From Suillus spraguei (Eukaryota > Basidiomycota > Agaricomycetes > Boletales > Suillaceae), in the NCBI GenBank assembly GCA_016800925.1, contig JABCPU010000027.1:1-64000 (forward strand): 64,000 nucleotides of DNA. The letters are read 5' to 3'. The notes below the pieces were generated by a model. The model did no database searches, had not been told where the DNA came from, and was given only the letters and a program-made list of their open reading frames with translations. The translations under genes and the position numbers were made by a program. Of the stretch, positions 1-11,372 are shown piece by piece (within the stretch, counting starts at the first letter, position 1; each line of letters begins with the position of its first letter).

Positions 1-184
1 CCTGTCCCCATTGAATGTGGGTGGGTGCAAGATTTGAGTTCAGTTTTTTTCAGTGTAGTCATAGACATTTTGTCGATTTACTATGTGCCTCTAGTCCAAG
101 CTGTCTTGCTACACAAGGGCTTGGTTCAGGGATCAGGTGATCAACGCACACAGAGAGTGGCATTCAGAAGGGGACTTTATCTTT

Positions 185-2098
185 TGTTACAAACTGGGGT
201 GGTAGCACCAACAGCTACTTGACAGAGTAATCAGCTTCGCTGGGCAATTGTATAATGCTCAGATAAGAGCAAGTCAGGTCAATGAAGAGGGTTTTGATGA
301 TAATTCAAGAGTTCAGTCTAAAGGCATACCTCAAAGACAATCAAGAATAGAGACTAAGACTAATGAGTGCTGTCATATACTGTACATTCAGGTCTAGATC
401 AAATCCAATCCATGGACATCCAGACACCCAACCTACACATATCTGATCCACCCATCCACTCCAGTTCACATATCCAATCCACCCATCCACTCCAATCCAT
501 ATCCATTCCATCCAGTGTCCATATCCGATCCATGTCCATATCCGATCCGAGTTCATATCCAAACTATTCCGCGCACCTGCGCATTACCTCTTTTAGAATA
601 TACCTGTGTCTCCGGCTTCTGGGTATCTCTGTGCTTCCGGTTCTCGGTGATCTCTGCCTCCGTCTTGATAAGTATTTCGTACAAGCTTCATCTCCGAGTT
701 CATAGCCTTATGTCCCGCTGTACTTACTAATGTGTTTCCGACATAACCTCGGACTATCTGTACTTACCCTCCGGCATGCTCCTACAGTATATAAACTTGT
801 AGTACAACTCCTGCAGACCTTAGTCTGATTCATTGTTCCTACTTCTGTATATTCCTTTGATTACTCTGTATCCTGTTATCATGTCTATATAACTCCATCT
901 CCGTTCTTGCACTTGGGCTCCGGCCCTTGTAAGCTTCTGACTCAGGCCTATGGGATCACTCCCTAGGCCGGAGCTTTGATCCTATGTCATATAAATCTTT
1001 TCGGACTTCATCCATCTCCATCTATCATCTGTTTCACCTCCGACTCTACCGTTGGTAGTCTTATACTGTCTGTTTCTATTCCGGACCTTGTCCAGAGTAG
1101 TCTATACCATCTCTACACCATATCTGGACCTACTCCTCTCTAGTAGCCAACACTTCCTCTAAGATCCAGAGCTATGCTCATCCGATCATCTGATCATCTG
1201 CTCCTCCGCTCCTCCGCTCCTCCACTCCTCCGCTCCTCCGCTCCTCTCGCTCTCCGCTCATCCGCTCCCGCTCCTCCGCTCTCCGCTCCTCCGCTCCTCT
1301 GCTCTCCACTCATCCGAGCTCCGGACCTTCGGACCCCTAGTCCTCCGGATCCATCCTATCCTATCCTCTGACATCTATGAATCATCTTTCCCTCCGGAGC
1401 TCTGCTCCTATCCTGCCCTGGACTTTGTCCAGCGGACCATCCTTCATCTGTTTGACTTGGAACCTGTTCCAGTAGTGTTACCATTACTCCCTACCTTCCA
1501 GAAATAGTTCCGGCGCATTCCCGCGCTCATCCGGAAGTCCATCGGAGCTCTGTCGAGCTATCCTGCCTTAGAGTTCGTCCGGACCCTCCATCCGGACTCC
1601 ACCAGAACTCTCCCTTGGACTTCATCCGAAATTAAGGGCACATACTCGGGTAAGGGGCACAGCATACGAGCTGAGGCCAAGCCCCTTTGACTTACAACCC
1701 TCTGGTACAACCCCATGTAAGACCAGGACTTCTTACTAATCTCTGGTTTTGCATGGTCGTAACAAGTGCTTAGACTTAGAGACGATTTAGATGACTAAGG
1801 ATTGAAGATTCTTAGTGAAGGAGATTCCAGGTAAAACCCAGTAAGATTAAAGTAAAGAATACAAGCATATTACATGGTGCTTATATAGAGTGATATATGT
1901 GCACAGACCAAGCAGTCATGAGAATCTAAGTGCATATCCTAAAGAGGAAGACAAGTATAGTACAAACATGTTGAGATGTATGAGTCATGTGGTTAGCATA
2001 CACATATGCTAGACCAACAGAGTTCAAGAAACAAGTCAAAGTATCATGTAATGTAATAGTATGAAGGAAAATGAATAGGGACACATACAATTATAACA
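185..2098 (-). repeat. Z-family (gypsy) LTR, diverged, split by a Y solo LTR
   Basis: Positions 185-370 and 1765-2098 together match, in reverse orientation, the gypsy LTR at 47362-47836. The first piece begins TGTTACAAACTGGGG, and the second holds the shared GTAAAACCCAGTAAGATTAA stretch and ends in TATAACA. It is clearly more diverged than the other copies. The Y-family LTR at 371-1764 is inserted in it. No matching 5 bp target duplication is visible outside the two ends (TCTTT against AGACT), so the flanks have decayed or recombined. Confidence 0.75.
371..1764 (+). mobile_element. Y-family solo LTR (1394 bp)
   Basis: The repeat begins TGTCATATAC, ends GTCGTAACA, and is flanked by a perfect 5 bp duplication AGTGC (366-370 and 1765-1769). 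A shorter relative lies at 11373-12142. A TATA-like GTATATAAAC near 788 sets the orientation. The closing part carries the shared AAGGGGCACAG motif also seen near 12070. A CTCCGCTCCTC-type microsatellite at about 1195-1310 explains part of the length difference. No internal element sequence follows, so this is a solo LTR. The host class (copia or gypsy) is not known. Confidence 0.85.
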
Positions 2099-3224
2099 AG
2101 ACTTGTATTGTATACATCTGACCTTAGGTTCATCACAGCATTGCTGAGCCCCCAAACTGAACCTATTTCATGTGACAGTCACACCAAATTGAGGGCAGTG
2201 AACCTAAATGTGTGACATTTTGTTCATGGGTGGTGGCACAAATTATAATTTTACTACTTACGTTCTACCTCTTTTACCTTGAATATTGAAACAATCACCT
2301 CTTTGCATTACATTTCCTTCTATGTGTATGTATTATGTAGGAAAAACATGTAAATGTGAACCTATCAGTACTTCTGTCACACCATCCTCAGTCAGATGAA
2401 CATCCGAACCTACCATTATGTAATGTCACACTGGGACCCCCATGAACCTAAATGTGTGCTCAATTCTCAAGTTGTCACAGTCAAGAGTTATCAACTCTTT
2501 ATTTGTACCATTACACAATCTTAATTTCAGTTCCCAGAAAGGGTTAGAACCCAGTATACATCTGGGATGACTGGCAACAGACATCCGGTGACAGACTTCA
2601 ATGTTTGAAGTTTGAAGTCTTGAATGTAGACACTTTGCTATACCAGTGATGAACTATCTGGCACAAAACTTACTATACAACACTGTTGATTCTTCACATG
2701 GTGTCTATAATGTTTTACAAGACATTGATGGTGCTCAGCAGAGGACTTACAACAATCCTCTAAGTCATATTCCACAAGAGTACAACATGTCATACATGAG
2801 TATCACTCGTGACCACCAACACATGACTACTGCTGCATATGACAGACAAGCACAAGTACAAACACTTTCTCTATTGATTATATGGGCCACATGAGCCAGG
2901 GCCAGATAGCATACTGGCAATACTTGAAGTCCAGCACTTGTTCTTGTGAGAAATGCAGCAGTGTGATGACAGTGGTCATCATTGTCACCATTGGCAAAAA
3001 TGAAGTGCTCAAGTTTGAGGCAAGTGCATTGTGAGATGCCCAACATAGCAAATGAGGCAGAAAGGATAGTTAAGAGCTCATGAAGCTCCCATTTTCGCTG
3101 CATAGCGAGCATGCTGTTGTGACCTCAATTGTTTGATAAGTAAGCATGGTAGCTGCAGTGCCCAAATGGAGCCTCACCCGGTTGGCTAAATTGTTTGGCT
3201 CTAAGGCACAGTGAACAGCCGGAA
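2099..3224. other. AT-rich spacer without recognised gene
   Basis: No protein family was recognised in either strand. A 16 bp word (TGAACCTAAATGTGTG) occurs at about 2199 and again at about 2443. Short ORFs such as 2646-2894 look like chance or relic sequence. Confidence 0.5.
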
Positions 3225-3562
3225 TACATAGCGAGAATGGTAGCGAGATAGAGATATTTAGCTAAGAGGCACGCAGCGAGCAAGCAGTGTCACGGAAGGT
3301 AAGGTAAGTCTTGCCATAGCTTTAGTAACAGCAGAAATGAATATGCTATGCACCAATGGATCTTAGACGGAAATGGAATGGACAGGAGGACATCGGTAGC
3401 AAGATTCGGTAAGGAGCAAGGATCCACGGAGTGAAAATGGTACCGGCAAAGCAAAAAGGGGTAATGCTCGCTATAGGGGATTTCTCGGTAGCCACTGTAG
3501 ACAGTCACGAGACACTTGTGTAAAACAGCACTTTCATGGTCAGTGTGACTTTGTTCGCTACA
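3225..3562 (-). repeat. X-family LTR-like repeat, partial copy X1
   Basis: This matches the right-hand third of the X copies at 5071-6045 and 53696-54676. Shared stretches include the 'ctatgcaccaatgga', 'gtgactttgttcgctaca' and 'gggatttct..gtagccactg' regions. It ends at GCTACA (3562), where the copia 5' LTR remnant begins. The left two thirds are missing or unrecognisable. Confidence 0.65.
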
Positions 3563-3681
3563 CCAACTCTTACCTTAGATCCTTCTAGCGTGTTTGTCTG
3601 CTAGGTAATAATAATAATCAGTTGTTGTCTCCAACCACTGAGCATGTTTGTCCGCTAGCTCCTAACAGGTTATGAGCCACC
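3563..3681 (+). repeat. Ty1/copia 5' LTR remnant with primer-binding site
   Basis: Bases 3563-3667 match the end of the copia 3' LTR (12570-12670), including the TAATAATAATAATCAGTTG stretch and the terminal GCTCCTAACA. The upstream part of this LTR is gone, replaced by X1. The LTR end is followed directly by GGTTATGAGCCAC, in the place and with the general look of a tRNA primer-binding site (inference). Confidence 0.75.
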
Positions 3682-3780
3682 ATGATTTCTAATCTTTGGA
3701 TTGAAATCATTTTGAGCAGGCAACATACACATGTCTTTCATTTGCAACTCACTGTCTTATTCATAGTCACATCCTTCGAC

Positions 3781-5072
3781 ATGGGGAAGTTAGACCATAT
3801 TCCTGATTTGATGGGACCAGACACATATTTCGCTTGGAAGCAAGAAGTCACCTATGCACTTGGCATCGAGGACCAATGGTGCCATGTTACAGACACCATA
3901 GATCCACATGACGTCTTGGGCAATACCTCTCGCAAGCCAGTCCCAGCCAATCCTCTTCTTCCTACTGCTGATGAGACTAGGTTGATACGCGAATGGCTTA
4001 TCAACGATCTTCAAGCAAAATCAATCATCACACGTAGACTTTCTCCGTCTGTTCAGCAGCTCATCTCCACAAGTCATAAAGTTACAGCATGGGACACGTG
4101 GAAGACACTTGAGGATCACTTCGGATGGACAGATATGGGCTTGCAACATGTGGTGCAGCAGAATCTTTACAATCTGCAGATGAAGGATGCATCAGATGCC
4201 CCAAACTATGTTGGGCAACATTCTGTCCTGCATGAGCAATTGCTTTGCATGGGAGCAGTCTACACAGATGCTGAAGGTGTTTTTCAACTCCTGTGGGGTC
4301 TTCCATGCTCTGGGACCTGGCCTCAATTTAAGGCTCTGATGACTATCACTCTCCCCACTGCATCCACTGCAGTTACAGCCACCACTGCCCAAGCACCAGC
4401 ACCCGTCGCTACATCTTCTGCCTTTGATATCTGCATAGCGCGCATCTCAGCGGAAGCTGCTCATCTTCTTGATGAATGGGCACTGACTGGAGGAGCTCCT
4501 GGGTCAGAATATGTGAATGCTGCCACAACATCAGTGTCCAACTCTACCGGTGGTGTAAACTTGATCACTGTATTATGGAAGCATTGCCATAACCCAGACG
4601 GGGTATTCTGTACAACCGTTGGCTGCAATAAGGGTGATCATGACCACGTGCACTGCTACTCGAAAGGCAGTGGCATGGAGGGCCAAGCTCTGTGGATGAA
4701 GGGTAGGAAAAGGGATAAGGAGAAGGAGTCTACTGCTGCTGCTATTACTCCCACTCCTCCTCCTCCTCCTGCACCCACCATCACAGCCTTTGCAGGAACA
4801 CAGGCTGCAGCAGTCTCCTTCTTTGCAGACCTCTCATGTGCATCAATCATCAAGATGCCTGACAACGGCTCTACCATGGAGACAGCAGTTCTGTCAAACC
4901 TAATCACATTGGGTTTCAATACCATTCTGGACTCAGGGACAACCACAACTCTCATACAGGATCAGTCATATTTCTGGTCTTACTCAACCGCAGATGCAGT
5001 CACCATAAAAACGGCCAATCATGGCAGTCTGACGACCTCCAGAAGGGGAGATTGTGTGGCCATACTGACAAT
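3781..5072 (+). pseudogene. Ty1/copia gag and start of protease (broken)
   Basis: The open frame runs from an upstream ATG at 3682. The likely gag start is MGKLDHIPDLMGPDTYF at 3781, the copia gag layout in which an 'L.GPN/DTY..WK' segment opens the capsid domain. A long Pro/Ala/Thr-rich linker follows. A poor Cys/His cluster (HCHNPDGVFCTTVGCNKGDH, about 4585-4645) stands where the zinc knuckle should be. The aspartic protease site reads ILDSGTTTTLI at about 4924-4955, so the D-S-G core is present. The frame is cut at about 5072 by the X2 repeat and picks up beyond it at about 6046. It would encode the structural and maturation part of a retrotransposon polyprotein. Confidence 0.85.
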
Positions 5073-6045
5073 TGGCAGTGAAACAAAGAAACTACCACTG
5101 GCCTAAGTATAAGCACAACAATAATCCTACTGAAGGTGCAAGTGATATGTTCAACCCAAGAGGACTGCAATAGAAGCAATTCCTTCTAAGTTAGTGTGAA
5201 GGAATCAAGAAAGTACTAATGAGGAAACGAAGATTCTGACTTCCAAGGTTAGCGGCAGCAACGGTATATCAGCGGTACTAGCACGATGTCAGCGGTACTT
5301 GCGTGGTAAGAATAGCTGTAGCAGTTAGCTAGTGAGAGCAAGAACAAAAGTGACTTCTGCGAAATGAATATAGTACTTCTACCCGCAGTGCGGCAGTGGT
5401 AGTTCTGTACGAGCAAGGAAGTTGAAGAAAGAGGCGGTGAAAGAAGTAGCAACCCAGCGAGGTCACTGGCCACAGTCTGGTTATGAGTAGCAAAGTCGAA
5501 GGTTGTGTGGTACTTCAAGCAGTTAAGTTACCGGTGGTTAAACCAATGAGTGGGATTCGAATGGAGAAAGGTTCAAAGGCAAATAGATTTAACTAGCAAG
5601 CGTTCAGATACTAAGTCCAAGTGAAGGGATGTAATGGGAAGTAACGGTAATGGTATGTATGTATGATGAGTCCTTTTAACATATTCGAGCACATACGAGA
5701 TTATTAGACAAGTCCAGTAGTGAGAAAGAAAATAAATAGGGTATTAGTTAAGAGGCACACAGTGTGTAGCGGCCCCTTGAGACATAAGGTAAATCCTGCC
5801 ATAGATTTAGTAATGGCGGAAGCAAAGTAACTATGCACCAATGGATTCTAGATGGAATTGGATGGGACATGAGGGCATTGGTGCGAGGATCCGGTAAGGG
5901 TCCACGGAAGGAGTACAGTTCTGCCTTAGCGGAGCAAAAAGGCTATATACTCACTATAAGGGAATTCTTTGGTTGCCACTGCAGACGGTAACGAGACGCT
6001 TGTCAAAAATGGGGTTTGATGCTCAGTGTGACTTTGCTTGCTACA
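5071..6045 (-). mobile_element. X-family LTR-like repeat X2 inside copia protease
   Basis: A 975 bp block with full-length relatives at 53696-54676 (same strand) and 8337-9304 (opposite strand). Read on the minus strand it starts TGTAGCAAGC and ends CACTGCCA, so TG..CA-like ends are recognisable although the last bases have drifted. It interrupts the copia frame between the protease site and the 'LSNCLHAPSAMLNLLSVG' segment. No 5 bp target duplication is evident. It is read as an LTR because of its length, termini and lack of coding capacity. Confidence 0.7.
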
Positions 6046-7206
6046 GCGGTCATAAGCATCATGTGCGGTTATCCAACTGCTTACATGCGCCTTCAGCCAT
6101 GTTGAACCTACTGTCAGTAGGCTGGATGTTGAGTAAGGGGTGGGACTGTGACTGTGTATTCCGAGCCTCTCCCCCATGTTGTGAACTCATATACAGGGGG
6201 ACCGAACTGGGAGCAATCCCCCTGGCAAACAACCTATGTTATGTCAACCTCGAGTTCCTCGCAGCTCCGCAGTCTTCCACCATACCTCCTACTCCTCATG
6301 AGATGTCAGCCTTCATGCACATCACACCATCACTCGACTTGTGGCATGCTTACCTTGGTCATATCAGTGGAGAATCTGTCCGTAGACTCCCTCTGTTCAT
6401 GAATGGTGCAACCCTGTCCACTGGATCTTCTCTATCCAAATGCGAATCATGCATTATGGGCAAACATCCACGTCGCCCTCACCCATCCTCTGAGACTCCC
6501 CATGCATCTTGATTTCTCGAGTTGATTCACTCTGACCTATGTGGTCTGATCCCTGTCCTCACACCCCATAATAAATGCTATGTCATTAGTTTCCTCAATG
6601 ATCACACAAACATCCTGAACTTACAATTTCTCATGACAAAAAATCAGGCACTTGAAGCATGGCGTCTAGTTCGAGCACGTTGGGAAAATCAATCTGAACT
6701 ACGGGTGAAAGTGTTTTGGTCAGACAATGGGGGTGAGTTCTTGAATGCTGCATTCAATGCAGAACTTGAGACGGCTGGAATTGTGTGTCAACTGTCAGCT
6801 CCATACACATCAACAGAATGGTAAAGCCGGATGAGTGATACGCATGATCGAAGGCAGGATGTATGCCATGCTCGACCACACTCATTTACCTCGCTCTCTC
6901 TGGGGAGAAGCAGCTCTGTGTGCTTCATATCTCTTTAACTGCATAGAATCCCATTCCCTTCCCCCAGGGATGACGCCATATGAAATGCTTCATGGCAGCA
7001 AACCCAATGTATCACATCTTCAGGTCTTTGGTTTGCATTGCTTTGTTCAGATTCTGACAGAGCTGCAAGAGAAGTTAGGTCCACATTCGCGTGAAGCGGA
7101 GTTTATGGGTTACCCACTGGGAGTAAAGGCCTGGCGCTGCCATGATTCCGTCTCTGGAGCATTCTTTAACTCCCACAATGTCATCTTCGATGAGTCGTTT
7201 TCCTAA
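6046..7206 (+). pseudogene. Ty1/copia GAG-pre-integrase and integrase (broken)
   Basis: The frame resumes with HVRLSNCLHAPSAMLNLLSV. The HHCC zinc-binding region shows WHAYLGHI and CESCIMGK (about 6340-6460). The catalytic core has the two Asp motifs (HSDLCG at about 6528 and WSDNGGEF at about 6718). The expected QNG-x-AER motif is ruined: a short indel at about 6815, then Gly in place of the catalytic Glu and a TGA at 6832-6834. Another in-frame TGA lies at 6510-6512. After 6835 the frame is good again (MIRMIEGRMYAMLDH...DESFS). Integration activity is therefore lost. Confidence 0.88.
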
Positions 7207-8336
7207 CAACTCATCCGTCGACCTCTTCCCCTCTTGTTGCACCTCCTGCTGTTGCACCTCCTGCAATGCCAATACCTGTGTCAGCCAACTCCACTCCTGC
7301 TCCACACCATTCCAATCGGACTGTCAATGAAACCAATCGAGGATGTCTCTATCGGGAGAAGATGGCCACAAACTCAGCATGTTTGGCACGTCAAAGAGAC
7401 TTAAGACAGGCACACATCCAAGGTGTACCACCTGCAGATGGCCCCTCACTCACAATTTTCCTCCCATTCCCATCGTCCCATGACCTGGCCTTCTCCCTGC
7501 ACCAACCCATCCTCTTGAAATGGTTGAAGAAACTGATGAGGACGCCATTCGTGCCAATACTGAGACTGTAGGTTTTCCTCATGTCCTAGCCAACCTCATT
7601 GTAGCAGAGCAGGCGTGTATCTCCATATGCAGTGATTCTTGTCACAATCCGCAAGCTCCTGGTTACAATATGAAAACCCCCCCGAATACATACAATGAGG
7701 CCATGTGTCATTTGGATAGGGACTCCTGGCTGGCGGCTATGAAGCATGAGATGAACCTGATGTCAGAAATAGATGTCTATGAGCTGGTTGCCCTTCTGAC
7801 TAATCGTAAGGCCATCGGATGCCAATGGGTACTAGAATTCCAAGAGGATCAGAAGGGTGGATTGGTATTCAAGGCCAGACTCATTGCACAGGGGTTCTCA
7901 CAAGTTCTGGGTGTCAATTTTTGTAAGACCTTTGCTCCTGTAGCCAAGGCAGCTTCCATCCACATCATCTCCACCCTCGCTGCTCAGAGAAACTGGGAGC
8001 TCGATGCCTTTGATGCAAAACGTGCATTTTTGTGGGGAAATCTTACTGAGGATGTGTACATGTGCCAACCACCAGGGTTCGAGCGCTATATACCTGATGC
8101 CGGGACTCTCGTATGTCATCTGTTATCCTCACTATATGGCCTGAAACAGGCAGCTTACAACTGGTATGAACTCTGAATCACTGACCTGGGTCCAGTGTTG
8201 AAACACCTAGGTATCCAATTCAAACATAACAGGACAACCTGTGAGTTGTGGATGCACCAGATGGACTACATCACGTACCTGCTTGAAGAACATGGCATGC
8301 TCAAATGCAACTCCATCACTCTTCCCATGGACCCGC
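7207..8336 (+). pseudogene. Ty1/copia linker and reverse transcriptase, YVDD segment deleted
   Basis: The linker after integrase is frameshifted (7207-7520). From 7520 the RT is clear: YNEAMCHLDRDSWLAAMKHEMN, then GCQWVLEFQEDQKGGLVFKARLIAQG, FAPVAKAASIHII, DAKRAFLWGNLTEDVYM and SLYGLKQAAYNWYEL. Directly after NWYEL there is a stop (8174-8176) and the sequence jumps to ITDLGPVLKHLG. The roughly 60-80 residues that normally hold the YVDD catalytic motif are missing. The frame continues to about 8336 and is then cut by X3. The enzyme cannot be active. Confidence 0.9.
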
Positions 8337-9304
8337 TGTAACGAACATATTGGCACTGGGCTTAAAACCCCATATTTTGACACTCGTCTCACGTCTACAG
8401 GAGTTACCACTTGTCCATGGCTATCTTACCCCTTTAGCAGTACCGGCGGCATCCCATGCTTACTGCACACCGTACCAACTGCCACACCATGTTCCATGAA
8501 CCGATGTCCTTCCATGTCCTTGCCGCATCCGCATAGCTCCATTTGGTGCGTAGTTTGTTTCCTGTTCGTTATCACTGATTCCACGGCAAGCATTATTACA
8601 TGTTGCCTCGTGCCGCAGTGCCTCGCGCTATGTTTACTTACGGCGGTTACTACACTCCAGTGCTACTGATCTTGCCTAGAGTATTCCGAGTACATACAAA
8701 TTAGGATATAAGCACCACGTACCCCACACGATACAGTACCTGATTTTACCCCATTGCACGTACTATAGGTCAGGATTATTGTCTAGCTCTGGATCTACCC
8801 AGTAGTGGACTTAGTCTTTAAAGTTTCCTTATCGCTTGTTAATACATCACGCTCATTCTCTGTTACCGCTGGCATACTGCTGGACTTTTGATTGTGACTT
8901 TGACTGAACTTCTCATGCTCCGCTACTTTACCGCTGAAAGTACCGTGGACTTCATTACTGTTTCATTGCACCACTCACAACCTTACTGCTACCGCAGAGA
9001 CCACCGCTCGACACCGCTCGCTCGACGCAACTGTTACTGACTTTATCTCAATGACGGTAGCACTGCTACGAATGACGCTAGTTCCAGCGGTATCATCGCT
9101 GACCGTGGCAACTTACCGCTGACCACGACGCTTGTTTCGCACATAAGTTAGGCTCGAACTTGACCATACTAATAGGCATCCCCCTTTAGGGTCGAACACT
9201 CTTGTTCTTACAAGTGAAGCAGACTAGATGGAGTGCAAGACTCACATACTAGTTTAGGCAGTGGTTTATCTACAGCCCAAGCTAGGTTGTATCTTTACAC
9301 CACA
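8337..9304 (+). mobile_element. X-family LTR-like repeat X3 inside copia
   Basis: It starts TGTAACGAAC and ends ACACCACA. Its first 350 bp align, with gaps, to the reverse complements of X2 and X4 (shared 'aaaccccat', 'cgtctc', 'ggtgc.tagtt' runs). The middle and right parts are more diverged. It separates copia 'LPMDP' from 'SRDNDVHPHVKNL'. Flanking 5-mers (CCCGC, CTTCC) do not match. Confidence 0.7.
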
Positions 9305-9563
9305 CTTCCCCTTCAGTCGTGACAATGATGTACATCCACATGTCAAGAACCTCACCTCAGTGTATTGAAAACTCGTGGGTGAACTACTTTATCTGGCCAT
9401 GTACAACTGCCTGGACATTGCTGTTGCCATCATGAAACTGGCCCAACACAACGCATCCCCAGCCCCATATCACTACGCCACTGCCAAACATGTCCTTCAG
9501 TTCCTCGCAGGCACCATTGGCCTTCGCACGCACTATGGGGGGGCTACCGCACATGCAGAGCTA

Positions 9564-11143
9564 CAGTGGCTCAAAAAACTGTCCGCATGTTTTGGCATTT
9601 TTCACTATCTATAATATTGTGTGAGAACAAACAAATGCCTCAAAAACATGCTTATACCACATTGTAGTATGGCTTCAGGGCTTTCATTTGAGCCCTACAC
9701 CGTGGGAATCGGTGGAGATATGGTGGAGATACAAGGCTCACAAAATGGTGACTCATGCGGACAGTTTTTTGACTCAAGTATTTTACAGTAATAACCAGGT
9801 ATTCTAGTATTTTGTATGACCTCCCTTGGCTTTAATTACTGCCTCTATCCTTCTAGGCATACTCTCAATTAATTTCTGGCAATCCTCAGCTGTGATCTTC
9901 CCCCATTCCACTGCTACTCTCTCCCAAAGCTCCCATACTCCTTTAGGGGGGTTTTCATAGGCTTGAAGCTTTTTCTTGAGTGTTTCCCAGAGATGTTCAA
10001 TGACATTGACATCAGGAGACTGTGCTGGCCAGTCAAGAACATTGATGTTATGTTCTTCAAACCATTCCCTAGCTCTTCTGGATGTGTGCTTGGGATCATT
10101 ATCCTGTTGGAAAATGATATCTTCTTCATCAATCCCTGATTCTGCCAAGCTAGGCAGCAAGTGGTCATTTAAAATGTCCACATACTGCTCAGCATTCATC
10201 TTCCCCTCAACCTCAGCAAGCATTCCCACACCATTCCATCCCATACAGTCCCATTAACCTCTCTGTCTGTTAGGCCATCTCCCTTCTTTTTCCATACATA
10301 CACCTTCCCATCTGACCCAATCCTATTGATTTTGGTCTCATCTGACCATATAACACGCTTCCAGTCCTCTACAGTCCAGTGTTGATGAGCTAAGGCAAAG
10401 GCTAGTCTTCTCTGCCTATGTTTGATGGAGAGAAGAGGCTTTTTCTTCTTTGTTACTACCTTGAGATGAGCTGCCTTGAGAACATTCCTCACAGTTTGTG
10501 AAGAGACAGGGGTAGTAATGGTGGAATTGATATAATGGGTGGCTTGGGCAGCATTATCAGCCTTTCCTGTAGTGATATGTTGGATAATAGCCCTTTTGTC
10601 AGTAGAGGTAAGCTTGGATGGACATCCTCCACAAGAGTTTTCCTTGTCTGGGTGGCTTTCTTTGATGAACTTGGCCACAGTGGACTTGCATACTCCAGTT
10701 CTAGAGGAAATTTGGCGAGCAGAGAGGCCAGCATAAGACAGAGAGAGGATATTATCTCTTTGAGCAGAGGAGATGGCTTTCATGGTGATTATGACTATGA
10801 TACATGAGATATTCTGGTTTATATAGTTAGATATAGTCATAAAATAACATAATGACACCACTTTATAATTTATATAATAGTGGCATGATTTTTATGGTGT
10901 CATAAATAATGATTTATATAGTTTTAATATACACTCAAAAAACTGTCCACATGAGTCATCATTTCATAAGCCTTATATCTCCACCATATCTCCGCCGATT
11001 CCCACGGTGTAGGGCTCAAATAAAAGCCCTGAAGCCATACTACAATGTGGTATAAGTATGTCCTTGAGGAATTTGTTCATTCTCACACAATATCATAGAT
11101 AGTGAAAAATGTCAAAACATGCGGACAGTTTTTTGAGCCACTG
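9564..11143 (-). mobile_element. Tc1/mariner element, copy A (1580 bp)
   Basis: Flanked by TA on both sides (9562-9563, 11144-11145). The ends are inverted repeats of about 210 bp that open CAGTGGCTCAAAAAACTGTC. Inside each terminal repeat a second copy of the same 20 bp word lies at the inner edge in inverted orientation (about 9755-9775 and 10930-10950). The copy encodes one transposase on the minus strand. It is inserted in the copia RNase H domain, and the empty site can be read by joining the flanks at the TA. Confidence 0.95.
9804..10783 (-). pseudogene. Tc1 transposase, DD34E, frameshifted
   Basis: The start is taken at MKAISSAQRDNILSL (10783); the upstream in-frame ATG at 10861 is less likely. 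The N-terminal half has paired helix-turn-helix DNA-binding features (LSARQISSRTGVCKSTVAKF). The catalytic domain shows WSDETKINRIGSDGK, FQQDNDPKHTS and SPDVNVIEHLWE; the second Asp and the Glu are 34 residues apart, the classic Tc1 DD34E signature. Against copy C a 37 bp deletion at about 10247 removes the KFGGGSLMVWGC block and shifts the frame. The intact protein would be about 338 aa. Both frames are otherwise open, so the break seems recent. Confidence 0.93.
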
Positions 11144-11372
11144 TACAAGGCTTTAGCGATTCTGACTGGGCCAGCTGCTCAGAAGACCGAATTTCCATCT
11201 TGGGCTATGTGTGGTTCTTCAATGGAGGACCTGTCTCTCACTCATCCAAAAAGCAGGTTACACACGCACTTTTCTCCACAGAAGCCAAGTACATGGCTCT
11301 CACAGCAGCTATTCAAGACGGTCTTTGGTTGAAGTCATTCTTCGAATGCCTGAAAATCCCACTCACTCTTCC

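Noticed and set aside
341..730. Long overlapping frames on both strands with His/Ser/Ile-rich repeats.
   Set aside because: They come from the simple CCATATCCGATCCA-type repeats inside the Y LTR.
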